From an uncultured Lachnospiraceae bacterium (GTDB lineage Bacteria; Bacillota; Clostridia; Lachnospirales; Lachnospiraceae): a stretch of DNA of 25,431 bases. The position numbers and the translations under genes were made by a program. The stretch is taken from contig CAMWUP010000004.1 of the NCBI GenBank assembly GCA_947177465.1, forward strand, positions 1-25,431, in the 5' to 3' direction. Below, in pieces: positions 15,715-23,013 of this stretch (position 1 is the stretch's first letter; each line of letters starts with the position of its first letter). The notes under the pieces are model-generated. The model worked only from the letters and a program-made list of their open reading frames with translations. It was not told where the DNA came from and searched no databases.

Positions 15715-16653
15715 CTACCCATTAATGTACTTTTTCATCCACTCTTTTTCAAAATCTTTTATATATTCCGACGAACAAAATGCTGTCCGATTCTGTATTA
15801 ATTCCGCCCTCATTTTTTGAAACTGCAGCTTACAGGAATCCAGTCCATATTCTTTGATTTTGTGGCACATGGAAATCATATAAGACCATTCGCTGTACCG
15901 AACCAATTCTGCCATATCAGGAAGCTTTCCGCTGATAAATTCTGTCCGTTCCCGAAATGCCTGCAAATATTCCTCCAACTGCTCCGGCTGCATAAGCGAA
16001 AAGTCCGATGTAAAATAAGAAACATTATTTCCATGCCGGATAAAGCAGTATTTGGCTTCCCCTGCAATCACTCCCTGTCTTATTTCAGACAAATACTTGT
16101 ATATCGTATGGATATCCTCATGCCTGCAGTCTTCCTTAAAAGGATATTTTTGCAAAATGGTTCTTCGTATCAGCTTTGTAGGCAGCGCTGCCCTCATACG
16201 CTCCCTTTTCAGAAGCTCCGTCACTGCCTGCTTTGCATTTAATCTATGTCTCCCTTCAAATAAGCACTGCGGTCCGATTACGCCTTCCCTATCCTCCACT
16301 GCGCCGCACATGGCAAAGTCTACCCTTTCATTCTCCAGCATGCCATGCAAAAATGCAAGATAATCCCTGTTACACCTATCGTCATCATCTACATAAGCAA
16401 CAAATTCTCCTGCCGCATGCGCCAGTCCTATGTTCCTCGCTTTTCCTATACTGACTTCCTGTGGCAGGTGAACGGTTACGATTCGTTCATCCTTTTTTGC
16501 ATACGCCTTTACGATTTCACTGCTTGTATCAACAGAGCCGTTATCTACAATAATAAATTCAAACTCACGAAAAGTCTGGTTCAGGATATCATTTATCATG
16601 TTACTGACCAATGCTTCCCTGTTATGCGTTATCATGATAACTGATATTTCCAT
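15715..16653 (-). CDS. GT2 family glycosyltransferase, 312 aa
   Basis: A typical short GT2 enzyme. ISVIMITHNREALVSNMI is at the N-terminus, EFIIVDNGSVDTS at 32-44, IGKARNIGLAHAAGEFVAYV at 69-88, and a metal-binding Asp run DDDD at 89-92. It would transfer a sugar from a nucleotide donor in the cytoplasm; donor and acceptor are unknown. The start codon follows the stop of rfbF directly (TAAATG), with GGGAGG inside the end of rfbF as ribosome site, so the two genes are tightly coupled in translation. Confidence 0.92.
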   Translation of the reverse strand: MEISVIMITHNREALVSNMINDILNQTFREFEFIIVDNGSVDTSSEIVKAYAKKDERIVTVHLPQEVSIGKARNIGLAHAAGEFVAYVDDDDRCNRDYLAFLHGMLENERVDFAMCGAVEDREGVIGPQCLFEGRHRLNAKQAVTELLKRERMRAALPTKLIRRTILQKYPFKEDCRHEDIHTIYKYLSEIRQGVIAGEAKYCFIRHGNNVSYFTSDFSLMQPEQLEEYLQAFRERTEFISGKLPDMAELVRYSEWSYMISMCHKIKEYGLDSCKLQFQKMRAELIQNRTAFCSSEYIKDFEKEWMKKYING

Positions 16654-17436
16654 TTAATCCTCCCACTTTTTCCATGGCGCGGCGCCGCTGTTCCAATATT
16701 TTTCCAACAAGTTTTTTTCCCTCTGGTTATCCATACACTGCCAGAACCCTTTATGCTGGTAGGACATCAGCTCCCCCTTGTCAGCCAGCTCCTCTAGCGG
16801 ACCTTTTTCAAAAACTTCATTATCATCCTTGATATAATCAAAAACCTCGGGATTCAATACCATATATCCTGCGTTAACCAGCAATCCATCCGCGCGCTTT
16901 TTTTCACGGAAATGCTTCACGGAATTGTCCTCCGCAACATCCAAAATACCCTTTTGCTGTTCCAGCAGAACTGCCGTCAAGGTAGCAATCCTGCCATGGT
17001 CTTGATGGAACTTAAGGAGACTGGCAATATCCACATCGCAGACGCCGTCGCCATAGGTCATCATAAACGGCTCATTGCCGATATAGTGCTGTACTCGCTT
17101 TATTCGTCCGCCGGTCATGGTATCAAGTCCCGTGTCCACAATGGTTACCTTCCATGGCTCGCACTGTTTTCCATGAAAATTTTTGTCCTTTCTGCCATTG
17201 GTAAAGTCGAAAGTAACATCATTATTGTGTAAGAAATAATTGTCAAACCATTCCTTAATCATATGCTGCTTATAACCGGCACAGATAATAAACTCATGAA
17301 ATCCATAACAGGAATACTCTTTCATAATATGCCAGATAATCGGTTTTCCTCCGATTTCAATCATGGGCTTTGGTCTGGTCTGGGATTCTTCAGAAATTCT
17401 GGTTCCCCGTCCGCCTGCCAATAATACTACTTTCAT
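16654..17436 (-). CDS. rfbF: Glucose-1-phosphate cytidylyltransferase
   Basis: RfbF makes CDP-glucose from CTP and glucose 1-phosphate, the entry to CDP-3,6-dideoxyhexoses and related sugars. The sequence has the nucleotidyltransferase signature VVLLAGGRGTRISEESQTRP at 3-22, then KPMIEIGGKPIIWHIMKEY. Further family features are FICAGYKQHMIKEWF, TYGDGVCDVD and GFWQCMDN. The start is the ATG at 17436, with AGGAG 9 nt upstream. It gives 260 residues, the normal family length, whereas the ATG at 17460 adds eight unusual residues. No CDP-glucose 4,6-dehydratase or later enzyme of that pathway is in the window, so the CDP-sugar must be used directly or processed elsewhere. A dyad-symmetric site lies upstream. 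Confidence 0.95.
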   Translation of the reverse strand: MKVVLLAGGRGTRISEESQTRPKPMIEIGGKPIIWHIMKEYSCYGFHEFIICAGYKQHMIKEWFDNYFLHNNDVTFDFTNGRKDKNFHGKQCEPWKVTIVDTGLDTMTGGRIKRVQHYIGNEPFMMTYGDGVCDVDIASLLKFHQDHGRIATLTAVLLEQQKGILDVAEDNSVKHFREKKRADGLLVNAGYMVLNPEVFDYIKDDNEVFEKGPLEELADKGELMSYQHKGFWQCMDNQREKNLLEKYWNSGAAPWKKWED

Positions 17437-17481
17437 GTACTTTGACTCCTGCTTTTCCATTAACTATATTTTGTAACGTTT

Positions 17482-17498
17482 TATACATGTTATGTATA
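17482..17498. promoter_or_regulatory. Perfect dyad upstream of rfbF, possible operator
   Basis: TATACAT-GTT-ATGTATA is a perfect 7-bp inverted repeat with a 3-nt spacer, 46 bp upstream of the rfbF start, in the largest internal gap (115 bp between coding ends) of the operon. It overlaps AT-rich -10-like sequence on the minus strand. No convincing -35/-10 pair is seen. Confidence 0.4.
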
Positions 17499-17520
17499 GG
17501 ATTAAGTATATCACAACGGG

Positions 17521-17554
17521 TAAGCAAAGAAAACCTTATTTTTGCTTTGCCTTA
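17521..17554 (-). other. Imperfect hairpin after the GT-D gene, no U-tract
   Basis: Immediately after the GT-D gene (including its stop) the minus strand can form a stem: TAA/TTA, then GCAAAG/CTTTGC, then AAAA/TTTT, with two bulges and a short loop. It lacks a following run of T, so it is not a classical intrinsic terminator. It could protect the upstream mRNA or weaken read-through into rfbF. Confidence 0.35.
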
Positions 17555-18598
17555 CCGGTTGGATAAATCTGCTATAATCTGCGATTCGTAGTTCTCATCA
17601 TGGATATCCTCCACAATATATCCCTCCGGATATTCATCATTATATTTGTGATGTACCGCCGCCTTTTTAGAACTGCCGCTCCTTAAAAACCATTCATATG
17701 ACAAATCTGCATGCCCGATATCGATTGCATGATAACCCGCCTTTGCCAAATCGTATGCCAGAACACTCGCCGTCGGTCCCAGTGCAATTAAAATAGTCTT
17801 ATCCTTCGGCTGCTTCATCGCCTCCTCTAAGATAGCGTCATAGTTGTCAAAAGCGCTCTCCGACGGGCACAAAATCCGCCTAATGGATTTGGCATTGTCA
17901 AACAGGTCGTTACCCACTCCCATTCGTGTCTTATCCCCTTCAATAAACACGCAGTCCTTGCCTTCCCATATTCTTTTCTGGTACTTTATCTTTTCCCATG
18001 AACCGGTTCTCGATATATCTGTTTGTGCATAAACCCTGTCCTTTTCCAAAAGCTCCATATGCTGGGCTCGCGCTTTTGTAATATAGGAACGTATACCGTC
18101 GGCTTCCGCCTCAGTTCTGTGGGATAAATCGCCATAAAAATTAATGATTCCTATCAGTAAATTTTCTTCGTTTGACTGCACCACCTCTCTTAACCGCTCC
18201 GCCAGTTTTTCGTCCTTCCGTTGAAAGCGCCAGCGCTGTTCACCGAACATAATCCCAAATTCCCCGTCGCCAAATCTGGCTATGGACTTTCCCCGCAGCA
18301 CAATCTCGTCGATGGTCTCCTCCCAAGTCATAATTCGGGGTATCTCATACTTGCCCGGAAATCTTGTATCCAGAATTTCATAGGGCAGATTGCACAGCCG
18401 GTTATACAGGACGGCATTATTATGCGTATTGTCCCTGACGTCTCCGCTCATCTGGGACACTACTTTAACCACGTCGTTTAACGTGGCGCAAAGCGTGTTA
18501 AAGGATGTCTTCAGTGTGTCGATTTCTCCCTGCAGAGCGGCGTTCTCCGCCTTTAATTCCGCTATTTCCTCCTGATATTCTTTCCTCTCTTCCATCAT
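17552..18598 (-). CDS. GT-D fold (DUF1792) glycosyltransferase with coiled-coil N-terminus
   Basis: Residues 1-50 form a heptad-rich coiled coil (IAELKAENAALQGEIDTLK and onward). From about 90 the protein matches the GT-D/DUF1792 family, whose known member in Streptococcus parasanguinis adds glucose to the Fap1 adhesin glycan. The DxE-type catalytic motif appears as ARFGDGEFGIMFG, with Asp111, Gly112 and Glu113. The C-terminal part contains ALGPTASVLAYDLA and the DIGHADLSYEWFL segment. A second copy of this C-terminal region is encoded at 25070-25431. The ATG at 18598 has GAGGAG upstream and lies 10 bp after the previous stop. The family link suggests protein glycosylation; sugar and acceptor are unknown. 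Confidence 0.88.
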   Translation of the reverse strand: MMEERKEYQEEIAELKAENAALQGEIDTLKTSFNTLCATLNDVVKVVSQMSGDVRDNTHNNAVLYNRLCNLPYEILDTRFPGKYEIPRIMTWEETIDEIVLRGKSIARFGDGEFGIMFGEQRWRFQRKDEKLAERLREVVQSNEENLLIGIINFYGDLSHRTEAEADGIRSYITKARAQHMELLEKDRVYAQTDISRTGSWEKIKYQKRIWEGKDCVFIEGDKTRMGVGNDLFDNAKSIRRILCPSESAFDNYDAILEEAMKQPKDKTILIALGPTASVLAYDLAKAGYHAIDIGHADLSYEWFLRSGSSKKAAVHHKYNDEYPEGYIVEDIHDENYESQIIADLSNR

Positions 18599-18608
18599 GG
18601 CTTCTCCT

Positions 18609-20309
18609 CTATTTTCCGGTTATTCTTGCTATGCTTTCCAGACATGCTTTTCTCACATCGCCACAAAACGCATCCGACTCTGCCATATGCACGGCGTCCG
18701 TCACCACCCCGAAAAAGAGACTCTCAAGCTGCCGGTAATCCTTCCACCCTGCTGCCAGCCCGTACCTGCGGGCAAGCTCTGATAAGGGCAGCGTCTGATT
18801 TGCCTCCTCGTAAGAGCAGTAAAAACGGAGAATCGCCCTGTATAAGACAAACCTTGCAGGTACATTTTCCAGCGTCCATTCCTGGTCAAACCAGTAAATG
18901 GTTCCTCCCTCCCAAAACGCATTGCGCGGAATCATGTCCAGATATCCCGTCCGCAGAATGGCGCCATACATTTCTTGGTCCGGCACAATATCCAGTCCAA
19001 ACGTGTATAGAATATTATCCTCCCAGGATACCTCTTCTGAGGACGAAAGAATCTCTGCCCAGATTCGCTCCCACAGGTCGTAAATATCCGCCGGATTTCC
19101 TTTGCGGTAAACCTCCAGCAGGACCTCTTCCAGTGTCTTTGCTTCTGCATATCCGGAGATAAGCTCATTTTCACTGAACCTGCTCTCCCAAACATGCAGT
19201 CCCCGCTGTTCCAGCTTCCTTTCATTTTCCCATGTCTCTTCCAAATGCTTTCTGCCCTTCTCTCCGGCAAGCGCAAATTTGGCTGCTTCGCCCGACCTTG
19301 CAAATTTTGTGCCCACCTGATATTCCGGAAAACGTCTGCTGCTCATGCTTGCAAAGGTGATTTCTCCCATGTCCTCACAATCGGAGCACTCCACCATAAA
19401 AGAGTTGGCAAAAAAGCCAAAAACTCCATTGTCAATGACATCTCTATATATGTCTTTTTCCTGCGCCACCAGCGTGGTATTGTCCGGCACATAATAATAC
19501 TGCATATTCAGCATGTTTGCATCCTTTGGCAGATATGCCTCGGAATAGACGACGGCGGGCAGCTTATAGTCCGGCATGGGATAATAGAAAAAGGTATGGG
19601 AAAATCCGCTCTGCATAATCAGCTTCTGCAGTCCGTTATGGGAAAAGGTCCTTACTTTTTTTTGGGAAATACGATACTGATTCATCCCCTCAAAGGGCAG
19701 TCCCGTGTGGTCCTCCTTCGCGCCGCACCAGTATTTCAGCCCATATTGATTTTCAATGGCGATTAGCAATCTGCCATTTGGCTTTAACAGTGTTTTTACC
19801 TTCTTTAAGAAATCCAAATACGGATTTTCCGTGTTGGTATAACTTCCCTGATATTCCAATACTCCTATCAGAGTGATATAGTCAAATTTCTTTTCAAATG
19901 CAATGTCATTCAGATTGCCTACAATAATCTCCAGATTTTGTTTTTCCCTGCAGCGCAGAAGGGTCGCGACAGCCCTCCTGCTGGAAAGCTCCACCGCCGT
20001 GACGTCCTTGGCCTTATCGCACAGCGTCCCTGTCACAGCCCCCATGCCGCAGCCGATTTCAAGCACGGAAGCCTCCGGCGAAAAGGGGTACCAGTTCAAA
20101 AGATTCTTTCTTGTGTGGGTCAGATGATAATATACAGACCAGCAGAAATTATCTGCAATCGCCTGCACATAATCCTCCGGCTCATTTTCGGCAATCAGCC
20201 GGATAATCGTATCCTCTACCTCGCCTTCCGAGTATAAATCTTCATTTTTATACCAGGTCAAATTGAATTTCGGACAAGGCTTTAACTGTGCAATCAGTTC
20301 TTCATACAT
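18609..20309 (-). CDS. SAM methyltransferase with possible kinase-like C-terminal domain
   Basis: Residues 60-235 are a class I methyltransferase: motif I VLEIGCGMG at 82-90, an acidic end of beta 2 in VTAVELSSRRAV, and YITLIGVLEY. The C-terminal region of about 250 residues is unlike other methyltransferases. Near its end it reads DMIPRNAFWEGGTIYWFDQEW, which recalls the catalytic loop and D-F-G region of aminoglycoside-kinase-like folds (D-x-x-P-x-N ... F-D-x-E). A methyltransferase-kinase pairing is known in the O-antigen capping enzyme WbdD, but the similarity seen here is only motif-level. AGGAGG lies 10 nt before the ATG. The sequence is GC-richer than the operon middle. Methylation of a sugar is the likely role. 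Confidence 0.8.
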   Translation of the reverse strand: MYEELIAQLKPCPKFNLTWYKNEDLYSEGEVEDTIIRLIAENEPEDYVQAIADNFCWSVYYHLTHTRKNLLNWYPFSPEASVLEIGCGMGAVTGTLCDKAKDVTAVELSSRRAVATLLRCREKQNLEIIVGNLNDIAFEKKFDYITLIGVLEYQGSYTNTENPYLDFLKKVKTLLKPNGRLLIAIENQYGLKYWCGAKEDHTGLPFEGMNQYRISQKKVRTFSHNGLQKLIMQSGFSHTFFYYPMPDYKLPAVVYSEAYLPKDANMLNMQYYYVPDNTTLVAQEKDIYRDVIDNGVFGFFANSFMVECSDCEDMGEITFASMSSRRFPEYQVGTKFARSGEAAKFALAGEKGRKHLEETWENERKLEQRGLHVWESRFSENELISGYAEAKTLEEVLLEVYRKGNPADIYDLWERIWAEILSSSEEVSWEDNILYTFGLDIVPDQEMYGAILRTGYLDMIPRNAFWEGGTIYWFDQEWTLENVPARFVLYRAILRFYCSYEEANQTLPLSELARRYGLAAGWKDYRQLESLFFGVVTDAVHMAESDAFCGDVRKACLESIARITGK

Positions 20310-20327
20310 TTCTATTCAACCTCCTGT

Positions 20328-21488
20328 TCATTTCCCATAACACTGTTCCAAGCGGCTTACTATTTGCTGCGCAATATTTCGGCTGGTATAATTCTGTTCA
20401 ACCTTTTTCCGCCCATTCTCTATAACAGACTTTGTAACGTCTCCATCGACCATTAATTTCTCCAGTATATTTCCAATATTATCCAGACAATCCAAAGAAA
20501 AATATGTACATTCCTGATTTGGAACAAGATGCGCCGTGAGCCAGCTGCTCTCATCCGTCAGCGGACAAGAATTATGTAATAAAGAGTTAAAAATTCTATC
20601 GTGCGTACCCGCCTTAAACCATGGCATGACAGTTAAAGTGACCTTACTCCTCTCCATATACGAAAACACATCAGAAAAGCTTATCGATGGCAGCCATTCA
20701 ATATTAGATAATTTTATGGCTGAGGACTCCTCCCAGCCACGCCCGACAATGACAATCGGCCTGCCTGTTTTGGAAAGCTCTAAAATCACTTTTTCGCGAA
20801 AATACATTCTGATGAACAAGTCTGCATCTTTGAAGCCTGACATCATAACGGCAAACTGCTTCAAGGATAATTCCACTCCCATATTCTTCAAGCATACTTC
20901 CAGTGCAGCTTCCATCGTATATCGGGGATTCGCAATCAAAAACTCCAGCAAATCTAAAACAATTTTCAGCATAAACGGATTGCTTTGAAAAGTTTCCTGT
21001 ATTTTCTTATATAATCCATTGCACTGCGCTAAAGCCGCCGGAAATAACACCTGTATGTCTTTATCCACTTCTTCTCTGCACTGTATTTCACTCGCCATAT
21101 GCGGAAGAAAAAAGCAATTTTCCAAATCATAATATTTCTTTGCATATTTCACATGTTCCTCATCCGGTGAAAATTGAATATACTTTGCCGGATGCTGTTT
21201 CATGCAATAAGATAAATTCATGGGATGGTCCATTAATATGTTAATTACCGGTATATTCAGTTCATCATATATTCCCATTAATTTTGAATTACCTGCCGTA
21301 AAAGTCCCTATGCTGTTATAGCAGACAGCGGCATCAAGCTTCTCCCTCAGAAACAGTTCATAATCCGTATGATTGTTATTCAGGTCAAGAATCTTCGTCT
21401 CTATTCCCATCCGTTCAAATTCCCTGCCAAGCTCGTCGGAAAAATGATTCAAAGAACCTACCACTCCATAAAACAGTAAAATCTTCAC
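20328..21488 (-). CDS. CgeB-like glycosyltransferase, 386 aa
   Basis: A GT-B-type protein resembling the CgeB/spore maturation glycosyltransferases often found in flagellin and spore-surface glycan loci. It opens with KILLFYGVVGSLNHFSDELG. The C-terminal lobe has IVIVGRGWEE and the family hallmark WFKAGTHDRIFNSLLHNSCP, followed by DESSWL, a variant of the donor-binding region in these enzymes. The end contains the usual YTSRNIAQQIVSRLE helix. No membrane segment is present. The ATG at 21488 has AAGGTG close upstream and AGGAG further away. It is the second gene of the operon, 16 bp after the GT2-methyltransferase gene. The sugar is unknown. Confidence 0.85.
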   Translation of the reverse strand: MKILLFYGVVGSLNHFSDELGREFERMGIETKILDLNNNHTDYELFLREKLDAAVCYNSIGTFTAGNSKLMGIYDELNIPVINILMDHPMNLSYCMKQHPAKYIQFSPDEEHVKYAKKYYDLENCFFLPHMASEIQCREEVDKDIQVLFPAALAQCNGLYKKIQETFQSNPFMLKIVLDLLEFLIANPRYTMEAALEVCLKNMGVELSLKQFAVMMSGFKDADLFIRMYFREKVILELSKTGRPIVIVGRGWEESSAIKLSNIEWLPSISFSDVFSYMERSKVTLTVMPWFKAGTHDRIFNSLLHNSCPLTDESSWLTAHLVPNQECTYFSLDCLDNIGNILEKLMVDGDVTKSVIENGRKKVEQNYTSRNIAQQIVSRLEQCYGK

Positions 21489-21504
21489 ACCTTATCTCCT
21501 AATC

Positions 21505-22839
21505 CTATTCCTGCTTTTGCGCACAAACTACATATTGAAACGCCTCATACATCTGCCTGTCGGCTTTTCCGCCGCAGCTTAACAGCTTGTCAATCAGCAT
21601 CTGGTTTTCACTGCTGATAGGCAGACCGACAGCTTCCATATCTCTTATTGTAAAACTGCCCGCCCTGAACATTTTTACAATTTCATTGGCAGTAAACAGA
21701 TGAATGTGCGTCTTATCCAGTAAACCTTCGTCCGTATAGGTAAAATTTCCGTCCAGCAGCCCCTTCAGCACTGAGATATGCATCACATTCGGGATGCTGG
21801 CAATCACACAGCCGCCGCTCTTTAAAAAGCTGCGGCAGTAACAAAGTATTCTCAACGGATCACGCAGATGCTCCAGCACGTCGCCAAAAATAATATAATC
21901 GAATGTCTCCGGCGCATAAGGAAGCTTCTCTTCTTCTATATTGTTGAGAATGACATCTGCAAAATGAGCGGCAATCTGCGATGCGCTCATATTGATTTCC
22001 GTGCCGTATGTACGGGCATTTGGATACCGGTTTTGTATTTCCAGCAAGGTCACGCCACAGTCGCATCCGATCTCCAGCACATGGATTACCTTATCCCCAT
22101 CCTCCCGAATCATTCCGACAAGCCGGTCGTTCGGTCTTGTGTTAAAATAGTTCATACCCCACTTTTTCTTCAGGATTTCTCCCTCGGAAGCATTGATATT
22201 CTGCTCATACGCGCTATCGCGCAGGCACCATAAAAATGAACTGCCGCTTACCTTTAGTCTCCAGCCTTTTTCTATCATACGAAGGCAGTAATCCTTTATC
22301 ACATAAGAGGCGCTGGAGAACGCCTCGTCAAAACCGCCCAACTGCTCTAACGCTTCCTGTTTAAACAAAACCGCGCCATAATAAAGCTCCGCTGCACTTT
22401 TGTCCGGAAGCTCTTCTGACTGCCAAATCCCGTTTACCGCCTCTTTATAATCTGCAAATCCCTCCCGCTTCTGGTAGTTCGGAAGCCCGTTTGACATTGG
22501 TCCCGCCGCACCGGTATCAGCCTTTTCATGCAGGGTTTTCAGCATACCGGAGAGACAATGGGGCGTCAGCACAAGACATGCCCTCATAACCAGCATATCT
22601 CCCTTTAACTGCAACGCTTCCCTCACTTGATTGAGCACCCTGCCAAAAGGAGTTCTACCCTCGTCCATATAGACATAAGTAATATCTGTCTGCTCCTTTG
22701 CCCACTCGCCCAGACTGTCAGCAGAACCGTTCTCCACCACCGTGACACCCAAATCCTCCACATCCGCAAACATGCGGATGCTCTCTACAGACAGCTTCAC
22801 ATATTCCTCTTCGTTATCGGCAACTATGACTATTTCCAT
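21505..22839 (-). CDS. GT2-like plus methyltransferase fusion protein, 444 aa
   Basis: The N-terminal half (1-230) has a GT2 fold signature (MEIVIVADNEEEYVKLSVES, VTVVENGSADSL, AAELYYGAVLFK, GGFDEAF). The position where GT2 enzymes carry DxD reads LVMRACLVLTP instead, so metal-dependent transfer may be lost or altered. The C-terminal half (250-444) is a class I methyltransferase with VLEIGCDCG at 254-262, IIFGDVLEHLRDP and the helix after it, as in sugar O-methyltransferases. AGGAG 8 nt upstream of the ATG is the ribosome site. This is the first gene of the 17-gene minus-strand operon, about 58 nt downstream of the predicted transcription start. Confidence 0.85.
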   Translation of the reverse strand: MEIVIVADNEEEYVKLSVESIRMFADVEDLGVTVVENGSADSLGEWAKEQTDITYVYMDEGRTPFGRVLNQVREALQLKGDMLVMRACLVLTPHCLSGMLKTLHEKADTGAAGPMSNGLPNYQKREGFADYKEAVNGIWQSEELPDKSAAELYYGAVLFKQEALEQLGGFDEAFSSASYVIKDYCLRMIEKGWRLKVSGSSFLWCLRDSAYEQNINASEGEILKKKWGMNYFNTRPNDRLVGMIREDGDKVIHVLEIGCDCGVTLLEIQNRYPNARTYGTEINMSASQIAAHFADVILNNIEEEKLPYAPETFDYIIFGDVLEHLRDPLRILCYCRSFLKSGGCVIASIPNVMHISVLKGLLDGNFTYTDEGLLDKTHIHLFTANEIVKMFRAGSFTIRDMEAVGLPISSENQMLIDKLLSCGGKADRQMYEAFQYVVCAQKQE

Positions 22840-22860
22840 TACGTATCTCCTTACATCATT

Positions 22861-22895
22861 CCTGCTGCTTACAGAATACTGTTTTATGCAGCAGG
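22861..22895 (-). promoter_or_regulatory. Hairpin in the 5' leader of the long operon
   Basis: CCTGCTGC (22861-22868) and GCAGCAGG (22888-22895) form a perfect 8-bp stem, with a further ACAG/CTGT pair inside around a 4-nt loop. It begins a couple of bases after the predicted transcription start and ends 8 nt before the ribosome binding site (22847-22852). It could stabilise the long mRNA or modulate first-gene translation. Confidence 0.5.
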
Positions 22896-22903
22896 CTAAT
22901 CAT

Positions 22904-22932
22904 ATCTTACTCTGAATCATAAAGTTTTTCAA
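22904..22932 (-). promoter_or_regulatory. Promoter of the long minus-strand operon
   Basis: On the minus strand TTGAAA (22927-22932) and TAAGAT (22904-22909) are separated by 17 bp, giving a transcription start near 22897. The -35 is near consensus; the -10 matches four of six positions. It is the only good candidate upstream of the first gene. Confidence 0.6.
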
Positions 22933-22953
22933 CTTCTTGATTGCAGAAAAACT
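22923..22953. promoter_or_regulatory. Inverted repeat spanning both divergent -35 elements
   Basis: AGTTTTTC (22923-22930) and GAAAAACT (22946-22953) are a perfect 8-bp inverted repeat with a 15-nt spacer. The left arm lies over the minus-strand -35 and the right arm follows the plus-strand -35, so a dimeric regulator bound here would touch both promoters. Confidence 0.45.
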
Positions 22954-22965
22954 CCATGCTATACT
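22937..22965 (+). promoter_or_regulatory. Extended -10 sigma-A promoter of the GT4-GT2 gene
   Basis: TTGATT (22937-22942) and TATACT (22960-22965) are separated by 17 bp, with TG one base upstream of the -10 (extended -10). Transcription would start near 22972, leaving a leader of about 40 nt before the ATG at 23014. Confidence 0.78.
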
Positions 22966-23013
22966 AATGGTACTTAAATAAACTCATTCCTATTTTCAAG
23001 AGGTAATGCAGCC

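Noticed and set aside
17521..17554. Intrinsic terminator after the GT-D gene
   Set aside because: A stem exists but no T-run follows on the minus strand, so I list it only as a hairpin.
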